From Rhodovarius crocodyli (lineage in GTDB: Bacteria > Pseudomonadota > Alphaproteobacteria > Acetobacterales > Acetobacteraceae): a stretch of DNA of 53,583 nt. The position numbers and the translations under genes were made by a program. Positions 1-8,399 of this stretch are shown here, in pieces. Each line of letters opens with the position of its first letter. Within the stretch, counting starts at the first letter, position 1. Below the pieces are notes generated by a model, which made no database searches, was not told the DNA's origin, and worked only from the letters and a program-made list of their open reading frames with translations. The stretch spans positions 1-53,583 of the forward strand of contig CAMDJV010000025.1 of the NCBI GenBank assembly GCA_945901085.1, in the 5' to 3' direction.

Positions 1-819
1 ATCCTGGTCGATTTCTGGGCCACCTGGTGCGGCCCCTGCAAGACGCTGACCCCGGCGATTGAGCGCGTGGTGCGCGCCGCCGGTGGCCGGGTGCGGCTGG
101 TCAAGATCGATATCGACCAGAACCGGCAATTGGTCGCGCAACTCACCCAGCTCGGCCTGCCGCTGCAATCCGTACCCACCGTGGCCGCCTTTTGGCAGGG
201 GCAGATTGCCGATATCTTCCAAGGCGCGCTGCCCGAGAGCGAGATCAAGAAATTCGTCGAAAACCTGCTGAAGGTGGCCGGTGGGCAGATGCCCAGTGCT
301 GAGTTGCTGGCCGAGGCCAAGGCGCTGCTCGAACAGGGCGATGCCCAGGGCGCGCTCGAACTCTTCGCCGGCCTCGCCCAGCAGGAGCCCGAGAATGCCG
401 AGGCCCTGGCCGGCCTGGCCCGCGCCCTGGTGGCGCTGGGCGAGGAGGATCAGGCGCTGGAGGTGCTGGCCTCGGCCGCCCCGAAAATCGCCGGCCATGC
501 TGAGATCGCCGCCGTGCGCAGCCAGATCGAACTGGCCCAGGCGGGGCGTGAGGCGCAGGCAGGCCTGGCCGGCTTCGAGGCGCGGCTTGCGGCCGACCCG
601 AGCGACCATGAAGCGGCTATCGAACTCTCCATCGCTCTCAATGCCATGGATGAGCGCGCCCGCGCGGCCGAGACCCTGCTGGCCTCGATCAAGCTCGACC
701 GTGCCTGGAATGAGGAGGCGGCGCGCATGCAATTGCTGAAATTCTTCGAGGCCTGGGGCATGACCGACCCTGCCACGCTGAAGGCCCGCCGCGCCCTCTC
801 CGGCCTGCTGTTCAAATAG
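1..819 (+). CDS. cnoX: Thioredoxin-TPR co-chaperone (CnoX/YbbN family), 5' truncated by window edge
   Basis: The reading frame is open from base 1, so the gene begins upstream of the window. The visible part starts inside a thioredoxin fold with the active-site motif WCGPC (bases 28-42), followed by the conserved VKIDID and VPTVAAF segments. From about residue 98 of the visible part an Ala/Leu/Glu-rich helical region follows (AELLAEAKALLEQGDAQGALELF), typical of the TPR-like C-terminal half of CnoX. Family members act as redox-active holdases that protect proteins from overoxidation and pass clients to GroEL/DnaK. It ends one base before the GTG of the LON-domain gene, so the two are probably cotranscribed. 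The family call is firm; the chaperone role is by family. Confidence 0.88.
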   Translation: MLVDFWATWCGPCKTLTPAIERVVRAAGGRVRLVKIDIDQNRQLVAQLTQLGLPLQSVPTVAAFWQGQIADIFQGALPESEIKKFVENLLKVAGGQMPSAELLAEAKALLEQGDAQGALELFAGLAQQEPENAEALAGLARALVALGEEDQALEVLASAAPKIAGHAEIAAVRSQIELAQAGREAQAGLAGFEARLAADPSDHEAAIELSIALNAMDERARAAETLLASIKLDRAWNEEAARMQLLKFFEAWGMTDPATLKARRALSGLLFK

Positions 820-820
820 G

Positions 821-1486
821 GTGACGCATTCCCCTGTGCTGGCGGATGATCTGCCGGAGACCATCCCGGTCTTTCCCTTGGCCGGAGCGCTGCTATTGCC
901 ACATGGCCGCCTGCCGCTGAATATTTTCGAGCCGCGCTACCTTGCCATGATCGAGGATGCGCTGGCGGCCGGGCGCGTGCTTGGCATGATGCAGGGCGAT
1001 GCCAGCCGCCCGCGGGGCGAGCATGGCACGGCGATTTATTCCGTGGGCTGCCTCGGCCGCCTCTCCTCCTTCTCAGAGACCGAGGATGGCCGCTTCCTCA
1101 TCACGCTGACCGGTATCATGCGCTTCCGCGTGCTGGAGGAGGAGGAGATGCGGCGCGGCTACCGCCGCATGCGGGTGGATTACAACCCCTATCATCATGA
1201 TCTCGACCCACTACCGGCGAATGAATCCATCCCGCGCGAGGGCTTCCTGGCGGTGCTGCGGCCCTATTTCCAGCACCAGGGCATGGATGTGAATTGGGAG
1301 GCGATCGAGAAGACGCCCGAGGCCATGCTGGTGACCACGCTGAGCATGCTCTGCCCCTTCGCGGTGGCCGAGAAGCAGGCACTGCTCGAAGCGCCGCTGC
1401 CGGCGGATCGGACCAAGATGATGCTGGCGCTCATGCAAATGGCGATGCATGGCAGTGATGCGGAAGGCGGCGGCCGGCCGAGTTGA
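821..1486 (+). CDS. LON peptidase substrate-binding domain protein
   Basis: 221 residues from a GTG start two bases after the stop of the thioredoxin-TPR gene. The N-terminal half carries the Lon N-terminal (LAN/PUA-like) signature: IPVFPLAGALLLPHGRLPLNIFEPRY at residues 14-39, then GxIxxxxxxxDGRFLITLTGIMRFRV further on. No ATPase or Ser-Lys protease domain is present, so this is the stand-alone substrate-recognition module common in alphaproteobacteria, usually next to the thioredoxin-TPR gene as here. The role is presumed to be in protein quality control but is not established. It converges with the DUF1028 gene, 28 bases separating the two stops. Confidence 0.85.
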   Translation: MTHSPVLADDLPETIPVFPLAGALLLPHGRLPLNIFEPRYLAMIEDALAAGRVLGMMQGDASRPRGEHGTAIYSVGCLGRLSSFSETEDGRFLITLTGIMRFRVLEEEEMRRGYRRMRVDYNPYHHDLDPLPANESIPREGFLAVLRPYFQHQGMDVNWEAIEKTPEAMLVTTLSMLCPFAVAEKQALLEAPLPADRTKMMLALMQMAMHGSDAEGGGRPS

Positions 1487-1514
1487 GGGCGGCGCTGGCG
1501 CCACCCGCAACCTC

Positions 1515-2168
1515 TCAGGGGCCGCAACTCTCAGGGTCCACCGCCCGCGCCACATAAAGCGCGCTCTGCGGCGCATATTCCGCCCAGAGCGAGCGCAATT
1601 CGCCCAAGGGTGCGGCGTTGCGATCCACCCGGATATCGACGAGCGGGAAATCCTCCCGCTCCACCACCAGCAGCGCGGCGGAGAGAATGGCGCCATGCTC
1701 GCCGCCCGCAGCCTCACCGGCTTCGAGTGCGCAGATCAGCCGCTCGGCCAGCGGGTGCTCGGGGTGGGCGGCGAAGGCGGCGGCGATGGCGGGCAGCACC
1801 GCGTCATGCGCCAGGATATTGCCCAGCGCCAGCATGCCCGGCCCCTGCACCGCACCAAAACTGGGTTTCACCCGCGCGCCATGGAAGAAGGCGGTGGCGC
1901 CGCTGCGGTCCATCACGCCGATCTGCCGCCAGCCATGATCGGGGGTGGAGGCAACGAGCGCCGCCACCGTTTCCGCCGCCGTGCAGCCCGAGGCCAGCAG
2001 CGCTACCCCGCGCGGCCCCAGCCGTGGGTCGGTGCGGTGCTGGGTGGCCACAGCGCCGATGCCGGCCCGGGCCCAAGGCACCCGTGCCCCCACGCCAAAG
2101 CCCGAGGTGGTGGTGGCCACGCCGAATTGGCCGCTGCGCGGGCAATGACCGATGACGGAGAAGGTCAT
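1515..2168 (-). CDS. DUF1028 family protein (Ntn-hydrolase-like)
   Basis: The protein starts MTFSVIGHCPRSGQFGVATTTSGFGVG, the diagnostic N-terminus of DUF1028, which folds like Ntn hydrolases. It is about 217 residues, the usual length of the core family. I chose ATG at 2168 because it overlaps the amidohydrolase stop as ATGA (2165-2168); an ATG three codons upstream (2177) is also possible. DUF1028 genes often sit next to amidohydrolases and periplasmic binding proteins, and this one is last in a Bug receptor - amidohydrolase - DUF1028 run. Substrate and reaction are unknown; a hydrolase acting on the same imported compound is inference from context. Confidence 0.85.
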   Translation of the reverse strand: MTFSVIGHCPRSGQFGVATTTSGFGVGARVPWARAGIGAVATQHRTDPRLGPRGVALLASGCTAAETVAALVASTPDHGWRQIGVMDRSGATAFFHGARVKPSFGAVQGPGMLALGNILAHDAVLPAIAAAFAAHPEHPLAERLICALEAGEAAGGEHGAILSAALLVVEREDFPLVDIRVDRNAAPLGELRSLWAEYAPQSALYVARAVDPESCGP

Positions 2169-3595
2169 GGCATCCACCCCAGGCTGAGCGGCGTGATGCT
2201 CTCGCCATCGCGGCCGAGATAGTCACGATCCTTCGCATTGCGCAGGGCGCGGGCCTGGGATTCCATCAGAATTCCCGCCGCCTCGCCCACATCCAGCCTT
2301 GTGGGGCGGCCATGGGCGAAGACTGTCTCACCGCCCACGATCACCCGCTTCACCGCGCGGTCGGCAGCGTGGTGCACCAGGGAGCGCAGCGGGTCGCGCG
2401 CCGGCATCATCATCGGGTGGGCGCAATCCACTAGCACGAGATCCGCCGCCATTCCCGGCGCCAGACGGCCCAGATCCGGCCGACCCAGCGCATCGGCGCC
2501 GCCCGCCGTTGCGGCATGGAAGACCATGGCGGTATCGGCCGCTGCCAGATCACGCCGGGCGTTGCGGGCGAGGATGATGGCGAGGCGCATTTCCTCGATG
2601 AGATTATGCGGCGCGCAATCCGTGCCCATCCCCATCCGCACCCCGCGCGCACGGTAAGAACCGAAATCCTTCAAATGCTCGCCATAGCGGGCGAAGGGGG
2701 TGGGGCAATGCGCCACCGCCACGCCATGTTCGGCCAGCAGCCCGAGGTCACTGCGCGAATGCCAGCCGATGGAGGGGTGCTCATCGAGAAAAATGCAATG
2801 CCCCAGCACCGTGGTGGGCGAGAGCAGGCCAATCTCGGCGGCCCATTGGATGGGCGTGCGATTGTGCCGGCGGATGATCTCGCGCACCTCCACCACCGCC
2901 TGGGCGATATGGGTGGTGAAGGGGCGGCCGGTGGCGCGGGCCAGGGCGGCCGCCTCGCGCAAAAGCTCCTCCTCCACCGTATCGATCTGGGCGGGAAAGA
3001 CAATGGCGGAGAGTTTGCCGGAAGCCTCGGCCTCGGCCTCATCCATCAAGGCCTGGGCGGCGGCGAAACCGCGCTGGCCGGCCTGCGCATCCCAACTCCA
3101 TGTAACGGTTTGCGGCGCACTCATGCCCCAGCGCGCCGAGGCGAAGCCGGGGCCGGCCCAGACCCGCAGGCCGCTATCACGCATCACCCGCAGCCAGGCC
3201 GGAAAGGGCGCCGATAGATCCACCAGCGAGGTGACGCCAGCGGCCATCAATTCGGCATAGGCCAGGCGCATCGCCGCCTCCCGCCCCGCCTCATCGAGCC
3301 CATAGGCCTGACTGCGTTCGAACAGCCCGCACATTTGCTGCTCCCGCACGCCGTGATCCTCCCGCACCCCGCGCATACCCGGCTCGGTGGTGGGGTGGGA
3401 GTGGATATTCACGAGGCCGGGCAGCACCAGCATGCCCGCGGCGTCGATCACCTCGCCATCAAAGGGGGCGGCGGCATGGGGCGTGATGGAGGTGATCTGG
3501 CCACCTTCCAGCAGGATATCGCGGCCACGGGCATAGGCATGGGCCTGGCCATCCCACAGGACGGACCAGGCGGCGTTTCGGATGAGGGTGCGCAT
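2165..3595 (-). CDS. Amidohydrolase family protein (TrzA/AtzB/SsnA-like)
   Basis: A metal-dependent amidohydrolase of about 476 residues. Visible metal-binding motifs are GLVNIHSHPTTE (the HxH on strand 1), FTTHIAQAVVE, TVLGHCIFLDEH and MGTDCAPHNLIEEMR (catalytic Asp), with the closing ADLVLVD strand of the small beta domain. This layout matches aminohydrolases and deaminases of N-heterocyclic compounds. I prefer ATG at 3595 (MRTLIRNAAWSVLWDG), which begins the first beta strand; a GTG at 3637 overlapping the upstream Bug receptor stop as GTGA would add 14 residues and is a real alternative. The downstream DUF1028 start overlaps its stop by four bases. Substrate unknown. Confidence 0.85.
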   Translation of the reverse strand: MRTLIRNAAWSVLWDGQAHAYARGRDILLEGGQITSITPHAAAPFDGEVIDAAGMLVLPGLVNIHSHPTTEPGMRGVREDHGVREQQMCGLFERSQAYGLDEAGREAAMRLAYAELMAAGVTSLVDLSAPFPAWLRVMRDSGLRVWAGPGFASARWGMSAPQTVTWSWDAQAGQRGFAAAQALMDEAEAEASGKLSAIVFPAQIDTVEEELLREAAALARATGRPFTTHIAQAVVEVREIIRRHNRTPIQWAAEIGLLSPTTVLGHCIFLDEHPSIGWHSRSDLGLLAEHGVAVAHCPTPFARYGEHLKDFGSYRARGVRMGMGTDCAPHNLIEEMRLAIILARNARRDLAAADTAMVFHAATAGGADALGRPDLGRLAPGMAADLVLVDCAHPMMMPARDPLRSLVHHAADRAVKRVIVGGETVFAHGRPTRLDVGEAAGILMESQARALRNAKDRDYLGRDGESITPLSLGWMP

Positions 3596-3633
3596 GGGGC
3601 GGAGCTTGTCGCCGCCGCGCCCCCCGCGCAAGC

Positions 3634-4590
3634 TCACCCCTCGGCGGTGATGTTGGCGCGGCGCACCACCTCACGCCACAGCACCAATTCGCGCGCCTGA
3701 AACTGCGCCAGCTCCTCGGGTGAGCCGCCCATCGGCTCCAACCCATTGCGGTCCAGCGCCGCCATGGTCTCGGGCTGCGCGAGCGCCGCGTTGAGCACGG
3801 CATTCAGCCGCTGGGTGATGGAAGCGGGCAGGCGGGGTGGCGCATAGATCGCCCACCAGGCCTCGATATTGATCCCCGGCAGCCCGGCTTCGGCGAAGGT
3901 GGGCACGGCGGGCAGCAGCGGGCTGCGCGCCGCGCCAGTAATGCCCAGGCCCAGAATCGTGCCGGCCTCAATATGCGGCCGGACGAATTGGGTGTGGTAG
4001 AACATCGCATCCAACGTGCCGCTCAGCAGGTCGGTCACCGCCCTACCACCATCACGATAGGGCACATGGGTGACGGCCACGCCGGTGGCCTCGCTCAGCA
4101 GCGCCTGGGCCAGATGGCCCGCCGTTCCGGTGCCCGATGTGCCGATGGATAGCGGCCGGCTGCGCGCCAGGGCCAGAAATCCCGCCATATCCCGCACGCC
4201 CAGCTGCGGCCGCACCACCAGCAGCATCTTGGTCTTGGTATGAGCGATGATAGGCGTGAAATCGCGCGCCGGATCATAGGGCAGGTTGGGCATGAGATGC
4301 GGGTTCACCGCATGGGTGCCAATGGTGCCCAGCAGCAGCGTCGCGCCATCGGCTGGCGATTGCGCCACATGCTGCGAGCCGATGGTGCCACCCGCCCCGG
4401 CGCGATTATCCACCACCACAACGGCCCCACCCAGCCCTGCAGCGATCTGCCCCGCGATCAGCCGGCCCAGAATATCGGTGGAGGTGCCGCCGGCGAAGGG
4501 CACAACAAGGCGGATCGGCCGATCTGGCCAGGCGGGTTGCGCGAGGGCGGGCAAGGCCAGGCCGGTGGCAAGCAGTGAGCGGCGCTTCAT
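3634..4590 (-). CDS. Bug family (TTT) periplasmic substrate-binding protein
   Basis: Begins MKRRSLLATGLALPALAQPAWP, a signal peptide with twin Arg and a likely cut after Ala-Gln, followed by the Bug signature PIRLVVPFAGGTSTDILGR and VVVVDNRAGAGGTIGS. About 318 residues, typical for the family. ATG at 4590 is supported by GGAGG upstream; the frame stays open a further 25 codons. Bug proteins are the extracytoplasmic receptors of tripartite tricarboxylate transporters and bind small carboxylates, amides or aromatics. No TctA/TctB membrane partner lies in the window, so this is an orphan receptor. It precedes the amidohydrolase and DUF1028 genes, suggesting it captures their substrate. Confidence 0.9.
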   Translation of the reverse strand: MKRRSLLATGLALPALAQPAWPDRPIRLVVPFAGGTSTDILGRLIAGQIAAGLGGAVVVVDNRAGAGGTIGSQHVAQSPADGATLLLGTIGTHAVNPHLMPNLPYDPARDFTPIIAHTKTKMLLVVRPQLGVRDMAGFLALARSRPLSIGTSGTGTAGHLAQALLSEATGVAVTHVPYRDGGRAVTDLLSGTLDAMFYHTQFVRPHIEAGTILGLGITGAARSPLLPAVPTFAEAGLPGINIEAWWAIYAPPRLPASITQRLNAVLNAALAQPETMAALDRNGLEPMGGSPEELAQFQARELVLWREVVRRANITAEG

Positions 4591-4671
4591 GGCGCGGTAT
4601 CCTCCCCAGAATTTGGCCCCAGGCTGGCACAGCCCATCCGGTCCGCGCAACGCAGCGCCCGGCACAAAACC

Positions 4672-5985
4672 TCAGGCCGTCTCTTCCTCACGCAGCGCCA
4701 GCACCTTGTCCACACGCCGTCCATCCATATCCAGCACCTCAAAGCGCCAGCCGGACCAGACGATGCGGTCCCCCTCCTTCGGCAGCCTCCCCAGCAGCGC
4801 CAGCATCAGCCCGCCCACGGTGTGATAAGTGCCCGCATGCGGCAATTCGGGCAGGTCGAGCCGGGCGCGCAACTCGTCCGAGGCCATCATGCCATCAAGC
4901 AGCAGCGAGCCATCATGGCGCACCAGCGTGCCGGGCTTGGGCGATTCCGGCGCCGGGCCCAACTCACCCACAATCGCCTCCAGCAGGTCCGAGGCGGTGA
5001 CCACGCCCTCGAAGCTGCCATATTCATCCAGCACCAAGGCGAGGCCGATGCGGTCGGTGCGCAGGCGCTCCAGCGCGTCCAGCGCGGTCAGGCTATCGGG
5101 CAGCACGATGGGCTGGCGGAGCAGGGGGGCCAGGGACAGGTTATGGGCGCCACCCGAACCGGCCTCCAGCATCTGGTCCAACAAATCCTTGGCGATGACC
5201 ACGCCCACCACATGGTCCACGCTGGCATCGGCGACGATGAAGCGCGTCACATCATGCGCCCGCAGGGCCGCCGCAATATCATGCGGCGCGGCATTGCGGT
5301 CCAGCCAGGCGACTTCGGTGCGCGGTGTCATCAGCGCGCGCACTGGCTTATCGGCCAGGCGGAGTACGCGCTCGATCATGTGCCGCTCCTCGGATTCCAA
5401 TGCCCCGGTCTCCACGCTTTCGGCGACGACGGCCTTCACCTCCTCTTCCGTCACGCCCTGATCGGCCGGCTTGTTGAGCCGCAGGCTGAGCAGGATGACC
5501 GCGGTGAGCGAGGAGAGCACCCAAACGAAAGGCGCCGTCGAGCGCGATAGCCAGGCGATGGGGCGCGAGACCATGATGGCGATGGTCTCAGGGTCACGCA
5601 GCGCCACCTGTTTGGGCACCAATTCGCCCAGCACGAGATTGAGCGCGGTGATCAGCACCACGACAAGGGTGAAGGCGATCTCATGCGCGAAGCTACCCAG
5701 CATGGGCAGGCCATCCAGCGCATCGCCCAGAGGGCCTGCGATGGCGCTGCCGCCGAAGACGCCTGCGACGATACCCACCATGGTGATGCCCACCTGCACC
5801 GTTGGCAGGAAGCGCTGCGGGTCATCCTGCAGCGCCAGCGCCGCGATGGCGCCGGGGCTGCCGCGCCGGGCAATGGCCTGCAGCCGCGTCTTGCGCGAGG
5901 AGACGATGGCCAGTTCGCTCATCGCGAAAATGCCATTCAGCCCGACCAGCAGCAGTATCGTCAGAATTTCGAAACCAATGCCCAT
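4672..5985 (-). CDS. CNNM/CorC (HlyC) family membrane protein with CBS pair
   Basis: 437 residues. The N-terminal ~180 residues form a DUF21/CNNM membrane domain, starting IGFEILTILLLVGLNGIFAMSELAIVSSRK with further hydrophobic segments near residues 60-85, 95-120 and 135-165. Next come a CBS pair (RALMTPRTEVAWLD and LALVLDEYGSFEGVVTASDLLEAIVGEL) and a C-terminal CorC_HlyC domain (YHTVGGLMLALLGRLPKEGD). The family is implicated in Mg2+/divalent-cation export. ATG at 5985 has no obvious Shine-Dalgarno sequence, and a copy of the dispersed repeat starts 11 bases upstream, so its promoter lies in or beyond that repeat. The gene ends 81 bases from the next gene's start. Confidence 0.88.
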   Translation of the reverse strand: MGIGFEILTILLLVGLNGIFAMSELAIVSSRKTRLQAIARRGSPGAIAALALQDDPQRFLPTVQVGITMVGIVAGVFGGSAIAGPLGDALDGLPMLGSFAHEIAFTLVVVLITALNLVLGELVPKQVALRDPETIAIMVSRPIAWLSRSTAPFVWVLSSLTAVILLSLRLNKPADQGVTEEEVKAVVAESVETGALESEERHMIERVLRLADKPVRALMTPRTEVAWLDRNAAPHDIAAALRAHDVTRFIVADASVDHVVGVVIAKDLLDQMLEAGSGGAHNLSLAPLLRQPIVLPDSLTALDALERLRTDRIGLALVLDEYGSFEGVVTASDLLEAIVGELGPAPESPKPGTLVRHDGSLLLDGMMASDELRARLDLPELPHAGTYHTVGGLMLALLGRLPKEGDRIVWSGWRFEVLDMDGRRVDKVLALREEETA

Positions 5986-5995
5986 TGCGGTGTTC

Positions 5996-6090
5996 TAGCA
6001 GGCTGCTGAAAAACGAATAGCGAGGGGAAACAAGATCGAGGGGCAAAGCCCTTTCGCTCTTTCTCCCCCGCCATCACTGTGGTCCAGACT
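5996..6090. repeat. Dispersed quasi-palindromic intergenic repeat, copy 1
   Basis: Starts TAGCAGGCTGCTGAAAAACG and continues through AAGATCGAGGGGCAAAGCCC at about 6031-6050 to CCGCCATCAC and GTCCAG near 6084. Long stretches match the copy at 25490, and the core is shared with copies at 40280-40515 and 51846. The outer ends are imperfect inverted repeats, so the unit can fold around the GGGGC/GCCC core. Here it lies just upstream of the CNNM gene start rather than at a stop codon. Right edge approximate. REP- or MITE-like; no transposase seen with it. Confidence 0.6.
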
Positions 6091-6134
6091 GCATCTGGTC
6101 GCATGGTATCGCGCGTCCTGTGCGATGGCAGTCT
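6086..6134. other. Nested stem-loop downstream of the DUF1269 gene
   Basis: AGACTGC (6086-6092) pairs with GCAGTCT (6128-6134), and inside it TCGCA (6099-6103) pairs with TGCGA (6121-6125), leaving a 17-base loop. It lies about 24 bases past the stop of the minus-strand DUF1269 gene. There is no T-run, so a classical intrinsic terminator is not supported; an mRNA 3'-end stabiliser or simple extension of the neighbouring repeat are alternatives. Confidence 0.35.
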
Positions 6135-6157
6135 CTGCGGCCGCTGGCATCATACGT

Positions 6158-6673
6158 CTATGCCTTTGGCGCCGATCTCACCGCCGCCTGTGCCCTGGCC
6201 AGAGCCTCCCGCAGGGCCTCTTCGCGCGTTTCATCGAAGGAACTGCGCAGGATCACCCCGCCCGAGGCCGCCAATGCCGCCACCACCTTATCCGTCGTCA
6301 TCTTGCGGATCAGCAGAAACAGCGCGGCATGGCCGGCATCGAGCGCCTTGGCGGCTTCCTTCATGAAGGCATCATCGATCCCCAGATCGGTCATCTTGCC
6401 GCCCAACGCGCCCGAGGCCGCACCCAGCGCGGCACCGGCCAGCGGCATCAGCACCACGAGCCCGATCAGCGAGCCCCAGAGCGCGCCCGAGACCGCACCC
6501 GCCGCCACAGGCTCGAATAATTGGTTCAACTTGACCTGGCCATCGGGCTGCTTCACCGCGACCACGGCATCGCCCAATTCGATCAGATATTCGCGCTGTA
6601 GCCCCAGCAGCCTGGCGCGCACCGCCTCAGCTTCGCTCTCGGTCGGATAGGCGATGGCAAGAAGGTCGGACAT
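6158..6673 (-). CDS. DUF1269 domain-containing membrane-associated protein
   Basis: 171 residues beginning MSDLLAIAYPTESEAEAVRARL. The central part, VAAGAVSGALWGSLIGLVVLMPLAGAALGAASGALGGKMTDLGI, is a Gly/Ala-rich hydrophobic hairpin typical of DUF1269, flanked by soluble alpha/beta halves. The phrase GHAALFLLIRKMTTDKVVAAL near the C-terminus is also characteristic. The frame is open far upstream of ATG 6673, but that extension is low-complexity Gly/Arg/Trp from a tandem repeat and is not coding. Function unknown; members are often stress-associated. It stands alone between the CNNM gene and a divergent membrane protein gene. Confidence 0.8.
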   Translation of the reverse strand: MSDLLAIAYPTESEAEAVRARLLGLQREYLIELGDAVVAVKQPDGQVKLNQLFEPVAAGAVSGALWGSLIGLVVLMPLAGAALGAASGALGGKMTDLGIDDAFMKEAAKALDAGHAALFLLIRKMTTDKVVAALAASGGVILRSSFDETREEALREALARAQAAVRSAPKA

Positions 6674-6808
6674 GGTGGTGGCATCCTCTGTTGTGAGGGT
6701 GTAACGCCCGCCCACCCCGAATGTTGCCGCCATTCCTAGGCATGCGCATGCCGCGCGATACCGGCCTCGACCAAGGCGAGGATACCAGGCCCCCCGCCCC
6801 CCGCCCCC

Positions 6809-6856
6809 CCACCCGCCCCTCCATCCGCCCCTCCACCCGCCCCTCCACCCGCCCCC
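6809..6856. repeat. 12-bp tandem repeat, four units
   Basis: Four successive units of CCACCCGCCCCT (6809-6820, 6821-6832 with one change, 6833-6844, 6845-6856 with one change), preceded by C-rich sequence. It lies in the 284-base divergent gap between the DUF1269 gene and the flippase-like membrane protein gene. No other feature was recognised in that gap. Probably slippage-prone simple sequence. Confidence 0.75.
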
Positions 6857-6957
6857 GGGGCGCCCCTCGGGCGCGCCTCCGCCTTCGCGCATAGGGGCGG
6901 GCCGCAGGCCATGCCGTGCGGCTTGTAAGGCCGGGCTGCGGCTTGTATCGCCGCCTC

Positions 6958-7965
6958 ATGCAGCCCCCCACCAGCGCCCCCAACACCGCCGCCCCCTGGT
7001 GGCGCCGTGGCGTGCTCAATGGCGTGCTGCTGGGCAGCCTGGCGATGGGCACCGTCATCGCGCTGAATTACTCCGAAATTCCCGGCCTCACCCGCATCCT
7101 GGCCGATCTGCCGCTGGCGGTGGCGATTTCGGCGGCGGTGCATATGCTGCAAATCCTCTTCACCGCGCTGGCCTGGTGGGCCCTGCTGCCGCCCGAGCAG
7201 CGGCCCGCCATCGCCACCATGATGGCGCTGCGCTGGTATCGTGAGGCGGCCAATGCCCTGCTGCCCGCCGGTGCCATTCTGGGCCAGGCGGCGGCGGCGC
7301 GGCTGCTGGCCAGGCAGGGAGTGCCCGGCAATATGGCTGGCGCCACCGCCACGGTGGACATCACGCTGGAGGCGGTGAGCCAGCTTTTCTTCACCCTGGC
7401 CGGCATCGCCCTGCTGCTGGCGGGGCGCGAGACGGGCGGTCTCGCAGGCTTTGCCCTGGCGGGGCTGGGCATTGCCCTCGCCGGGGCTGCGGCCATGGTG
7501 GCGGTGCAGCGCCGCCTGCCGCTCAGCCTCATCGAACGCGGCCTCGCCCGGCTGTCGCGCCGCTGGCCCGCCATCCGGCCGGATGCCATTCGCGACTTTC
7601 AGGCCGCCATCCTCGCCCTGCACGCCAATTGGCCCCGCCTGGCCGCCGCCATGCTGTTCCACACCATCTCCTGGGTGCTGGGGGCGGTGGAAATCGCCGG
7701 CGTGCTCTGGCTGCTGGGCCACCCTATCACCCTAGCCGATGCGCTGGTGGTCGAGGCGCTGGCCCAGGCGCTGCGTAATGTTGGTTTTCTTCTCCCCGGC
7801 GCCCTGGCGGTGCAGGAGGGGGCGATCATCGGCGCGGCCGCTCTGGTGGGGGTTCCGGCCTCGGCAGCCCTGGCCGTGGCGCTGGTTCGCCGCTCGCGCG
7901 AGGTTGTGTTCAGCCTGCCCGGGCTGCTGGCCTGGCAGCGCGCCGAGAGCCGCCCATCCGCATGA
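6958..7965 (+). CDS. Lysylphosphatidylglycerol synthase TM-region / HpnL-like membrane protein
   Basis: About 335 residues, with seven or more hydrophobic segments, for example GVLLGSLAMGTVIALNY, LAVAISAAVHMLQILFTALAWWALL, LFFTLAGIALLLAG and WVLGAVEIAGVLWLLG. The motifs WYREAANALLPAGAILGQAAAARLL and ALAQALRNVGFLLPGALAVQEGAIIGAAALVG match the LPG_synthase_TM/YbhN fold, and the protein is closest to HpnL-type members linked to hopanoids in other bacteria. No other hopanoid gene is present, so that role is not claimed. ATG 6958 is preferred; an in-frame GTG at 6916 is possible. A lipoprotein gene and a radical SAM gene follow on the same strand. Confidence 0.75.
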   Translation: MQPPTSAPNTAAPWWRRGVLNGVLLGSLAMGTVIALNYSEIPGLTRILADLPLAVAISAAVHMLQILFTALAWWALLPPEQRPAIATMMALRWYREAANALLPAGAILGQAAAARLLARQGVPGNMAGATATVDITLEAVSQLFFTLAGIALLLAGRETGGLAGFALAGLGIALAGAAAMVAVQRRLPLSLIERGLARLSRRWPAIRPDAIRDFQAAILALHANWPRLAAAMLFHTISWVLGAVEIAGVLWLLGHPITLADALVVEALAQALRNVGFLLPGALAVQEGAIIGAAALVGVPASAALAVALVRRSREVVFSLPGLLAWQRAESRPSA

Positions 7966-7996
7966 CTTTTCTCCGCCGCCATGCTGTTCTCGCCAT

Positions 7997-8353
7997 ATGA
8001 GACACATTGCCCTTCTGATTCTGCTCCTGGCCACCGGCTGTGCGGAGCGCTGGACCCGCCCCGGCGTCAGCGAAGCACAGGCCGATGCCGCGAACGCCCA
8101 ATGCGGCCACCAGGCCGCGATGGCGGTGCCCCCCGCCATGATCCGCCGCCTCGCCGCCCCCGCGCGCGTCGAGCGTCACCGCGACTGCCGCCGTGATGGT
8201 TACAGGGAATACTGCACCGTCACCGAGCGCTTCATCCCCGAGCGCTGGGAGGATGTGGACATGAACGCCAATGCCCGTGACGGCTGGCGCCGCCAATGCA
8301 TGGTCTCCCAGGGTTTCGCCTTCCAGGGTTATCGCCCATTGCGGGTGGAGTAG
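7997..8353 (+). CDS. Small lipoprotein, hypothetical
   Basis: 118 residues. The N-terminus MRHIALLILLLATGCAERW is a type II signal peptide with lipobox LATGC, so the mature protein begins at Cys15. The rest has few hydrophobics, with Cys residues in CGHQAAM, RDCRRDGYREYC and RRQCMVSQGF, and ends YRPLRVE. Four Cys outside the lipobox could form disulfides in the periplasm. ATG at 7997 is the only start that gives the lipobox; the same frame is open further upstream but as a shadow of the preceding gene. No domain recognised. Confidence 0.7.
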   Translation: MRHIALLILLLATGCAERWTRPGVSEAQADAANAQCGHQAAMAVPPAMIRRLAAPARVERHRDCRRDGYREYCTVTERFIPERWEDVDMNANARDGWRRQCMVSQGFAFQGYRPLRVE

Positions 8354-8365
8354 AACCGCTTCTCG

Positions 8366-8399
8366 CTTGGCCCCGCTTATTACTTGGCCCCGCTTATCA
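8366..8399. repeat. 17-bp direct repeat, two units plus a partial
   Basis: Two adjacent 17-base units beginning CTTGGCCCCGCTTAT (8366-8382 and 8383-8399), followed by a decayed third unit from 8400. It lies between the lipoprotein stop and the radical SAM start, roughly 55-90 bases before the ATG, so it could sit in a leader or promoter. No protein-binding site recognised. Confidence 0.7.

Noticed and set aside
1487-1514. GGCG/CGCC inverted repeat between convergent genes as a bidirectional terminator
   Set aside because: Arms are very short and there is no T-run on either side.
6674-6892. Gly/Arg/Trp-rich N-terminal extension of the DUF1269 protein
   Set aside because: It is the translation of a 12-bp tandem repeat upstream of a natural ATG; not family-like.
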